A stretch of DNA of 5,344 bases from Kiritimatiellia bacterium (lineage in GTDB: Bacteria; Verrucomicrobiota; Kiritimatiellia; RFP12; UBA1067). The notes under the pieces are model-generated. The model saw only the letters and a list, made by a program, of their open reading frames with translations, was not told the origin of the DNA and ran no database searches. Made by a program: the position numbers and the translations under genes. Location: positions 1 through 5,344 of the forward strand of contig JAFXEA010000050.1 in assembly GCA_017521065.1 (NCBI GenBank). The letters run 5' to 3'. Within the stretch, counting starts at the first letter, position 1; each line of letters begins with the position of its first letter. Of this stretch, positions 1 through 5,344 are shown one piece after another.

Positions 1-33
1 CCGCAAGCCTCTCCGAAGAGCCGATCTGCGTCT

Positions 34-56
34 TTCAGGTGGGAGCACCACCTGAA
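34..56. repeat. Perfect 9-bp inverted repeat with 5-base loop after the oxidoreductase
   Basis: TTCAGGTGG (34-42) and CCACCTGAA (48-56) are exact reverse complements around GAGCA. The hairpin starts 8 bases after the TGA that would end the restored oxidoreductase frame, where an operon terminator would be expected. Neither strand has a run of T after the stem, so it is not a standard intrinsic terminator. It could be a transcript-end stabilising hairpin, a U-less terminator or a unit of a dispersed palindromic repeat. Confidence 0.6.
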
Positions 57-64
57 GAACCTAT

Positions 65-994
65 TCAAAGGGACAGCACCTGCCCATCGGCGAGAAGTCG
101 CGCCACGAGCTTCTCGTACTGCACATCCTGCACCGACACGCAGGCGTCGATGGCAAATACCGCCGCCGTACCCGCAACCTGTCCAAGCGCAAAGAACACC
201 GGCTCCATGCGGATGGAGCCGAATGCCATATGCTACGCGGAAAGGCATACAGGCACAAAGAGATTCAAGCATTCACTGCGCTTGGGAAGTATCGCACCGT
301 ATGGAGACACCCCTTCATGAAAATTATGGTGCTCCGAACCGCGCGCATTCGGCTGATTGCCGCTGATAGTCTCGCCGTAGACCGAATTCGATTCCCGGCC
401 GACCATATACGAAACTCCGGCAGCGGCCATAAGATCACCTTCATATGTTGCGTCAACGAACACCCTGTCGAGATATACCTTACCTGACAGCGTCTTTATG
501 GACGCAATACGCCCGCTCTTCTTCTCCACACCGCTTTTGCGGTCGAGCCTTTCACCTCGCCGTATGTCGAGTACATATTGCCTTTCCCATCCTTCAAGAA
601 CTGCAAGTGCAGCTGATGGCTCAAACGTCCACATGGTATCTTTGTTTCTCGTCCCGGTGCACTGCCCATCAGGGAAGTACGATTCCGGCGTCTGACGTGT
701 CCAGTGCGACCGGTCTGCATAATAAGAAGCGATCGCCTTGTAGAACTCAAGCGCAATTCCTCCGAAAGCAGACTTATTGCCGATATCGGTCTGCCCGAGT
801 CCACCCGTGCTCAGGCCTCCGATACGCATCTCAGGAGAGACTATGACAGTGCTCTTGCCCATGCGTTTAGCCTGTATTGCAGCCGATATCGCCGCAGGGG
901 AACTGCCATAGACGACAAGATCGTATGTTTGTGCACTGGCGGTACACATGCACATTCCAGCCAAAAACGTCAACCCCTTTAAATTATTTGTCAT
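65..994 (-). pseudogene. FAD-dependent oxidoreductase ('xanthan lyase' type), internally deleted and amber-interrupted
   Basis: The uninterrupted part runs from ATG 994 to TAG 235-233 (253 codons). The same frame then continues for 55 codons to TGA at 67-65. Residues 1-21 form a signal peptide ending ASA. YDLVVYGSSPAAISAAI is the dinucleotide-binding Rossmann strand, with two of the usual glycines replaced. IGGLSTGGLGQTDIGNK (58-74) and VDATYEGDLMAAAGVSYMVG (180-199) are hallmarks of the PF12831 FAD-dependent oxidoreductases. After SPY (230-232) the sequence passes straight to AILPKRSECLNLFVPVCLSA, a motif that normally lies near the C-terminus, so roughly 200-250 residues seem missing near 296-305. 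Past the amber codon the tail has the family's GSIRMEPVFFALGQ and LLADGQVL. Homologues usually read SASH or SATH where this reads SA-stop-H. An in-frame ATG at 1069 has a better AAGGAA site but gives an unlikely N-terminus. No catalytic activity is expected from the remnant. Confidence 0.85.
233..235 (-). other. In-frame amber codon interrupting the oxidoreductase
   Basis: The plus strand reads CTA, so the gene reads TAG between ...VPVCLSA and HMAFGSIRMEP.... The family normally has Ser or Thr here. A single change from TCG (Ser) would produce it. It is the only TAG stop in the window: the other gene ends, including the end of this gene's tail, are TGA or TAA. Confidence 0.85.
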
Positions 995-1015
995 TGCAAT
1001 ATCCGATTCTATTAG

Positions 1016-1024
1016 TTTTTTTTT
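1016..1024. repeat. A9/T9 homopolymer upstream of the oxidoreductase gene
   Basis: Nine consecutive T on the plus strand, so nine A in the sense of the genes. It lies in the gap between the serine hydrolase and the oxidoreductase, 22 bases before the preferred ATG (994). If the upstream ATG at 1069 were used, the tract would encode three lysines and slippage in it would shift the reading frame. No hairpin precedes it on the plus strand in a way that would make it a terminator. Confidence 0.6.
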
Positions 1025-1030
1025 AGGAAC

Positions 1031-1060
1031 AATGTAATGATTGTGAGAGATGCAATTCAA
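1031..1060 (-). promoter_or_regulatory. Weak sigma70-like promoter candidate before the oxidoreductase
   Basis: On the minus strand TTGAAT (1060-1055) and TACATT (1036-1031) are 18 bases apart. Each matches four of six consensus positions. Transcription would begin near the A9 tract and give a leader of about 30 bases before the ATG at 994. The preceding gap of 97 bp is far longer than the 12-bp gaps elsewhere in the cluster, which makes a separate promoter reasonable. Such matches also arise by chance. Confidence 0.25.
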
Positions 1061-1091
1061 TACAGACATTCTCGGCCGTTCCTTAGAAATA

Positions 1092-2309
1092 TCACTTCAT
1101 TCGACGTGTATAGGCATCAACTCCGGCGCTGTCTATTTGGGCGGCGAAAAACTTGTCTGCCGCCACTCGATGCGCCTTTTCCCACGGAGTCGGACGTCCT
1201 GCAACCTGCACGAGAAGCAGTTTCATCTGTCTCTTATGCCAATTGACCATGCAACTTGTCCCCCATGCACCACCATGTCCAATCCATGCATTCTCCCCGT
1301 CCTCAATCGGTGCGGAAAGTCCGAGCGAATAGCCACTCATGCCTTTCGGGCGCGTAGACACCGCCAAAATCGTCTTTACCGTATCCTCCTTCAGTATGCG
1401 CACCCCGTTGTCACCCTTTCCGAGATTCATCAGCATCCGGTAGAACTTAAGCTGATCGTTGACTGTAGTCCACAGTCCGGCAGCGGCGGACGAGAAAACA
1501 CGGTCGTCACCATATGGACACTGCATCGATGATCGGTCCTTGATCCACTTTGCGGGTTTACCGGCAACCGCCTCATACAGCTCTATCCTGTCGGTCAGCT
1601 GCTTCTTTGTCGGCCAAAATGTGGTGTTATTCATTCCGAGCGGAACAAGGACTCGCTTTTTGAGGAATGCTTCCCAACGCATTCCGCTAATAACCTCGAC
1701 AATTGCTGCACCAATATCAATCCCGACATTGGAATAAAGACCTTTCGTGCCAGGCTCGAACTGCAGAGGCAGCGTTGCCGCAACAGCTGCAACGCTGCGC
1801 AAAGGCATGCGGCGCGACCATCCACCCATGGCTTCATAGTTAGGCAGCTCAAACGGAAAACCACTTGTGTGGTTCATGACCATGCGCACTGTAAGTTCGT
1901 TCTTGGCCTTTGTCAGCGTACGCACACCTTTGGCATTTGAGGTCTGAATCCACAGTTCCTTGAACTCCGGAAGATATTTTGAAACCGGATCATCAAGGGA
2001 TAGTTTGCCCTCCTCGACAAGCATCGCTACGGTCACTCCGCAAAAACCCTTCGTTTGAGAGCATTGCATGAACAGACTGTCAAATGTCATCGGGCGTCGG
2101 GAGGCAACATCCGCATATCCAACAATGGCTGTCTCCCGAACACCATTGTTGTCAAATATACTGATAGCCCCGGGTAACTCACCGGTTTTCAAATATGGTT
2201 CTAGAGCCTCCTTTACGAATGTCGTTCCCGATTCGCGGGCAAGACACGGCATGAACGAGATTAGTGCGGCCACAACCGCAACAGCCATACGATTTATTCT
2301 CTTTGTCAT
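1092..2309 (-). CDS. Exported serine hydrolase, class C beta-lactamase/esterase fold
   Basis: This complete 405-residue protein has an ATG start behind AAGG and a TGA stop. Residues 1-24 form a signal peptide (KRINR, then MAVAVVAALISFM, cut near CLA). The beta-lactamase/penicillin-binding fold (Pfam Beta-lactamase, PF00144) covers about 30-390. All three active-site motifs are visible: SQTK with nucleophile S84 and base K87, YSN at 192-194, and HGG at 345-347 in place of the KTG of true AmpC enzymes. Family landmarks EEGKLSLDDPVSKYLPEF (99-116) and MNHTSGFPF (145-153) are also present. HGG-type members are mostly esterases, transesterases or peptidases rather than antibiotic-resistance enzymes. 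In a glycosidase operon a role in removing ester groups from a glycan is plausible, but that is inference. The length is normal for the family and I see no lesion. The gene starts 12 bp after the glycosidase gene. Confidence 0.9.
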   Translation of the reverse strand: MTKRINRMAVAVVAALISFMPCLARESGTTFVKEALEPYLKTGELPGAISIFDNNGVRETAIVGYADVASRRPMTFDSLFMQCSQTKGFCGVTVAMLVEEGKLSLDDPVSKYLPEFKELWIQTSNAKGVRTLTKAKNELTVRMVMNHTSGFPFELPNYEAMGGWSRRMPLRSVAAVAATLPLQFEPGTKGLYSNVGIDIGAAIVEVISGMRWEAFLKKRVLVPLGMNNTTFWPTKKQLTDRIELYEAVAGKPAKWIKDRSSMQCPYGDDRVFSSAAAGLWTTVNDQLKFYRMLMNLGKGDNGVRILKEDTVKTILAVSTRPKGMSGYSLGLSAPIEDGENAWIGHGGAWGTSCMVNWHKRQMKLLLVQVAGRPTPWEKAHRVAADKFFAAQIDSAGVDAYTRRMK

Positions 2310-2316
2310 GATTCAA

Positions 2317-2320
2317 CCTT
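2317..2320 (-). promoter_or_regulatory. Shine-Dalgarno site of the serine hydrolase gene
   Basis: Minus-strand AAGG lies 7 bases upstream of the ATG at 2309-2307, inside the 12-bp gap that follows the TAA of the 762-residue gene. It supports this start and tight co-translation. It is much weaker than the AAGGAGGT used by the preceding gene. Confidence 0.7.
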
Positions 2321-2321
2321 G

Positions 2322-4610
2322 TTACCTAACGCAAATACTTGATTCCGTCGCAACCATGAACGCCGCACGAATTTCCGTTTCAGTGGCGTCCGTACACAGA
2401 TAAACACGCGACGAAAGATGAAATTTGTTGTCAACAACCGGCATGGAGACGCCGTCTGGATCCACGTGGAGAGTAAAAGAAAACCCCGAAGGAAGCCTGA
2501 AGTCACATTCGCCAAGCCCATGCCACAGGGTCACCCACCGTTTACCATTGCGTGTGAACAGGAAGGCCTTCACCCTTCCGCCGAGAACATCTTTGATCTC
2601 ATCAATCTCAACCAGTTCATATTCACCATTCTTGTTGACTATGAGATGGTGTTCCTGGGTGCCGCTCTTGAGTTCTTCTTTCTGCGCAGACGTAAGCCAC
2701 TTCTTCGAACGAACGTCCTCCCATCGCCGCATGACCTCAAGAAGGTCGTCAACGCGAGGATGCCTTTCGATATGTCCGGGATTGAGGTGAATTGTCGCCG
2801 GACAGTCCCATGCTGCCGCACGGCTTGTACCCCATTCCCACATATCACTCTGCACCCCCAAGACACTAACATAATCCTTGCCAAGGGGCTTTTCTCCTGG
2901 AAGCGTCAATGCCCACCATCCAAAATCAAGCCGCGTGAAATTCCGTTGCATCAGCGGTGCGTTCGCCTGCGGATACTCCACGATCTTAGCTTTAAACGTC
3001 TCGGGCGGAAACACATCATAGGCATTGGCTCCCGCCTGAAGATGCCAGCCGAAGTGAGACTTAGCCGCACCCTCAGTGAAAAGCGGCGGTGTCTTGAACC
3101 GGCTCGCCACACGATACTGCGCGTAGGATACATTAATTCCGCAAGGCGGATTCACACCTTCCGACCCATCCATGTAGCAGAACGCAAATCCGCAATCGTA
3201 TAGACGCGCAATCTTCGCAGCGATCTCGTCCTGAAGATCTGTACGCTGATCGATATAGCAGCTCAGCGCAGCAAATTCACTGACATCAAGAACGCCGCCG
3301 ACCTGACCGTAGGGATGCTCCTGGGGATGTGTCGCGCAATGCCCTCTTCTGCATCCCGTGAATTTGTACGGAGGTTCGGTGGTGTATCCAGAATACTGGA
3401 ACAGCTCACCTCCGAACTGGAGTATGCGGCACTTCGGATGTTTCGGTGAATCCACAGGGTTTTCCGAAACGAGGATCTCGCAGTCATTAGTTCCACACGG
3501 AATCGGCGACATGAGCGTGAATCGTCTCGTATGATTGAGACGCGGATCCGCCACCGGCGTCACATAGCGGCTTTTCAATCCAATATGGGTCTGCAGCATA
3601 TGGATTCCAGGCAATATTCCAGCAGACCTGATCTTGGAAAGCATTTCACGAATGTCTTCATATCCACGCGGATAATATTTGGGGTCGGGATCGTAGTCAC
3701 CGAGATACGACCATCCACGGCCTGGCGTGAACTGATGGTAGTATATGAGCATAAGACGGAAACCACCCTTCTTCGCAAAGGCGATATGCTGATCTACATT
3801 TTCCGGGCGGAGAGAATCCGTCCAGCATATCGATGCGTTGATCAGAGACGAACGCCGGGATTCAACGCCTTTTGGAAGGTTGAAATCCTCCTCAACCTTG
3901 GCTACTGCATCCAAGAACGCCTCGCGTCCGGCAGCAGCCACAATCGCTGCGCTACCGCCACGCAGTTTGATTCCGCGATACAAGTCGGCCGTAAGGATAC
4001 GATGTCCATTTCCGCGAACATGATCTATCTCCGAAAACGGATCCGTCGCCATCACCGCAACAGCTGCGCTCTCATCCCAGACAGCATTGACCCATTCACC
4101 GAAATTCTTGCGGTTGGCGACCGGAAGCTGAAGTATCCTGAAAGACGCCACGGGCGGAACATCCATCATAAGCCGCCTGTACTGCTTCTCCTGCTCTGTG
4201 TCGGATATGAAATCCTCCAGTTCAAATGAAATGTAGTCGTCCCTGTTGATGATTCTGACGACAGCCTCATACGGCGCCAGTTCAAATCCGATTATCAGGC
4301 GCTCCCCTTCCTTGCGGATGCGGTTGGCATGATAGGTCGTTCGCTTGTTGGGATACGCCAGCTTGATCTGATTGTTGAACGGCCGTTCCTGTGTCGATGA
4401 GAAGAGAGGCATGTTCGTCTTCCCATCTAGACACTCGACACCAGTCTGCTTGACGACAAGCGACTTGGCGCATGCATCAGAACCGATGCGCAACACCATC
4501 CGCTCATTTTCAATCACCACATCTTCAGCCGCAAAGGATTTATTTCCAGACGCAACTGCGGCAAATGCACTAACCGCCAGAACTGTCCTTAAGTTTGATC
4601 TTCTGTTCAC
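2322..4610 (-). CDS. Exported TIM-barrel glycoside hydrolase-like protein, unassigned family
   Basis: This 762-residue protein starts at GTG (4610) behind a perfect ribosome binding site and ends in TAA. Residues 1-28 form a signal peptide: NRRSNLR, a hydrophobic stretch TVLAVSAFAAVA, and a likely cut after SFA. The twin arginine makes Tat export possible. Residues ~30-250 look like a beta-rich N-terminal domain of the kind seen in retaining glycosidases. Residues ~255-610 look like a (beta/alpha)8 barrel, with strand-like segments RLMLIYYHQF (285-294), GILPGIHMLQTHIG (331-344), GFAFCYMDGSEG (474-485) and PPLFTEGAA (508-516). D481, E484 and E513 are the best candidate catalytic acids. Residues ~376-433 look like an inserted beta module. 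Residues ~650-750 resemble a C-terminal beta-sandwich. I recall similar uncharacterised proteins from PVC and Bacteroidota genomes but cannot assign a CAZy number or substrate. Sixteen cysteines suggest possible disulfides in the exported form. Glycosidase function is inferred from fold pattern and context. Confidence 0.65.
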   Translation of the reverse strand: MNRRSNLRTVLAVSAFAAVASGNKSFAAEDVVIENERMVLRIGSDACAKSLVVKQTGVECLDGKTNMPLFSSTQERPFNNQIKLAYPNKRTTYHANRIRKEGERLIIGFELAPYEAVVRIINRDDYISFELEDFISDTEQEKQYRRLMMDVPPVASFRILQLPVANRKNFGEWVNAVWDESAAVAVMATDPFSEIDHVRGNGHRILTADLYRGIKLRGGSAAIVAAAGREAFLDAVAKVEEDFNLPKGVESRRSSLINASICWTDSLRPENVDQHIAFAKKGGFRLMLIYYHQFTPGRGWSYLGDYDPDPKYYPRGYEDIREMLSKIRSAGILPGIHMLQTHIGLKSRYVTPVADPRLNHTRRFTLMSPIPCGTNDCEILVSENPVDSPKHPKCRILQFGGELFQYSGYTTEPPYKFTGCRRGHCATHPQEHPYGQVGGVLDVSEFAALSCYIDQRTDLQDEIAAKIARLYDCGFAFCYMDGSEGVNPPCGINVSYAQYRVASRFKTPPLFTEGAAKSHFGWHLQAGANAYDVFPPETFKAKIVEYPQANAPLMQRNFTRLDFGWWALTLPGEKPLGKDYVSVLGVQSDMWEWGTSRAAAWDCPATIHLNPGHIERHPRVDDLLEVMRRWEDVRSKKWLTSAQKEELKSGTQEHHLIVNKNGEYELVEIDEIKDVLGGRVKAFLFTRNGKRWVTLWHGLGECDFRLPSGFSFTLHVDPDGVSMPVVDNKFHLSSRVYLCTDATETEIRAAFMVATESSICVR

Positions 4611-4614
4611 CTTG

Positions 4615-4622
4615 ACCTCCTT
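4615..4622 (-). promoter_or_regulatory. Perfect Shine-Dalgarno site fixing a GTG start
   Basis: Read on the minus strand, the 12-bp gap is AAGGAGGT followed by CAAG and then GTG at 4610-4608. The octamer is fully complementary to the usual 16S rRNA 3' end. It begins directly after the TGA stop of the upstream rhamnosidase. Four bases separate it from the GTG, which settles that start. The stop/SD adjacency suggests translational coupling between the two glycosidase genes. Confidence 0.9.
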
Positions 4623-5344
4623 TCAGTCAATGTTATTTGAGCCCGGATAAAGCGCCCTGTCAACGCCCTTCCACCTGAAGGAACCAGTAACGCCGTCAGG
4701 CAATGTGACAATGCCAGAGACACCGCCGTCAACGAAAGTGAGATCAGCGGAGACAATCCCTTTCGGATGCGGCGCCTTCGCCTGAATGAATGACAGTCCG
4801 CCAGGATTGGGAGCCACAAGCACGGTTCCGTAATCAGGGGAGTCCGGACGGATGCCTGCCAGACCGGTCAACGCATGATAGATGGGATGCGCACCCCAGG
4901 CATGGCAATCGCTTCGAGCCTTCGCACCAGGACTTTCCAGAGGAGTCTTGAGTCCCAATGCCACATAGTCGCGCCAAAGATCCAGTTTCTTCAGGAAGAG
5001 ATCTCCCCGTCCGTGCCTAAAATAGGCTGAAAACAGATAATGAGAAAAATAGACAGTTGCACGGGATAGATCAGGGGCGGAAATGAGTCCGTCAAACACA
5101 CGACATTCGTCATCCGAAGACATCAAACCGGAGACTACAGCAAGCGACTGGGCATGTTCTGACCATTTCGTGTGTCCAGTGTCGTCGGCAAAAAGTCCAC
5201 GCCCCTCATCCCAAAACACACGCTTTGTCGCATCAAAGGTCCGTCGTGCGCGTTTCAGCCAATAGTCCGACTGGGCGACATCACCATGATGCCGCTCCGC
5301 AGCCGCGGCACTCTGCATGGATAGCACCCAAAGCAAAGAATGTA
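4623..5344 (-). CDS. GH78-like alpha-L-rhamnosidase, C-terminal part (partial at window edge)
   Basis: The reading frame is open to the right edge and ends in TGA at 4625-4623, leaving about 239 C-terminal residues. A TTG and an ATG occur near the edge, but the frame continues upstream of both, so the true start is outside the window. The visible part matches the end of the (alpha/alpha)6 barrel of GH78-type rhamnosidases. A helical stretch contains FWDEGRGLFAD and SEHAQSLAVVSGL, then comes the characteristic SDCHAWGAHPIYH (about 4912-4874). It is followed by a C-terminal beta-sandwich with the usual LVAPNPGGL, APHPKG and VTLPDG segments. Enzymes of this family remove terminal L-rhamnose from plant or microbial glycans. 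The main catalytic acids lie in the missing N-terminal part, so activity and exact specificity cannot be judged. The gene stops 12 bp before the next start, which indicates an operon. Placement in the GH78-like six-hairpin superfamily is fairly secure; rhamnose as substrate is inferred. Confidence 0.8.
   Translation of the reverse strand, partial: HSLLWVLSMQSAAAAERHHGDVAQSDYWLKRARRTFDATKRVFWDEGRGLFADDTGHTKWSEHAQSLAVVSGLMSSDDECRVFDGLISAPDLSRATVYFSHYLFSAYFRHGRGDLFLKKLDLWRDYVALGLKTPLESPGAKARSDCHAWGAHPIYHALTGLAGIRPDSPDYGTVLVAPNPGGLSFIQAKAPHPKGIVSADLTFVDGGVSGIVTLPDGVTGSFRWKGVDRALYPGSNNID

Noticed and set aside
1..30. Second possible stem-loop at the left edge with a CUC-UUCG-GAG core on the minus strand
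   Set aside because: Only three to four contiguous base pairs support it and the window edge prevents a full reading.
61..258. Frameshift as the cause of the oxidoreductase break near its C-terminus
   Set aside because: The conserved tail was found in the same frame as the upstream part, directly after the TAG. The break there is a nonsense codon, not a frameshift.
1016..1024. T9 run on the plus strand as the tail of an intrinsic terminator
   Set aside because: No GC-rich stem directly precedes it on the plus strand, and no plus-strand gene exists here that would need one.
1050..1532. Plus-strand open frame of 160 codons
   Set aside because: It overlaps the C-terminal half of the serine hydrolase antisense, including the HGG motif region, and has no protein-like features.
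1092..2309. Antibiotic-resistance beta-lactamase
   Set aside because: The third active-site motif is HGG rather than KTG and the gene sits in a glycosidase operon. This fits the esterase/peptidase branch of the fold better than AmpC.
2418..3203. Long plus-strand open frame of 261 codons opposite the 762-residue gene
   Set aside because: It is antisense to a protein with clear signal peptide, domain pattern and ribosome site. Its translation has no recognisable domain and a composition typical of a reverse-frame shadow.
3531..4229. Plus-strand open frame of 232 codons
   Set aside because: It lies wholly antisense to the same glycosidase-like gene and its arginine- and histidine-rich translation shows no family motif.

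Overview
The window looks like part of a bacterial carbohydrate-catabolism cluster. All four coding regions read on the minus strand, so the gene order runs from the right edge to the left. Gene starts are preceded by Shine-Dalgarno sequences, one of them the full AAGGAGGT. Exported glycosidases sit beside a secreted serine hydrolase and an FAD-dependent oxidoreductase of the 'xanthan lyase' type, at about 50% GC. This mix suits a polysaccharide-degrading member of the PVC group (Lentisphaerota, Kiritimatiellota or Verrucomicrobiota) better than a Bacteroidota genome, where Shine-Dalgarno sites are usually weak. That assignment is an inference from gene content; the window has no rRNA or other phylogenetic marker.

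Layout, in transcription order: (1) 5344-4623, the C-terminal ~239 residues of a GH78-like alpha-L-rhamnosidase, cut by the window edge. (2) 4610-2322, a 762-residue exported protein that looks like a TIM-barrel glycoside hydrolase of a family I cannot name, with a GTG start and a perfect ribosome binding site. (3) 2309-1092, a 405-residue exported serine hydrolase of the class C beta-lactamase/esterase fold with an intact SxxK / YSN / HGG active site. (4) 994-65, a broken FAD-dependent oxidoreductase. The first three genes are separated by only 12 bp each, with the ribosome binding site inside each gap, and are almost certainly co-transcribed. A 97-bp gap with a weak promoter candidate and an A9 tract precedes the oxidoreductase (22 bp if its upstream start is used). 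A 9-bp perfect inverted repeat lies just beyond the end of the oxidoreductase remnant.

The most notable observation is the oxidoreductase. Its N-terminal FAD-binding half passes directly into a motif that normally lies near the C-terminus, so about half of a typical family member appears to be missing. An in-frame amber codon then separates this from 55 well-preserved C-terminal codons. This points to a pseudogene with two lesions, although amber readthrough of a shortened protein cannot be excluded from sequence alone. The other notable item is the 762-residue protein, which carries candidate catalytic acids and an apparent inserted module with a phage-structural-protein-like RG..T..H signature. 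No mobile element, CRISPR array, tRNA or rRNA was seen, and no stretch longer than 300 bases lacks a gene.
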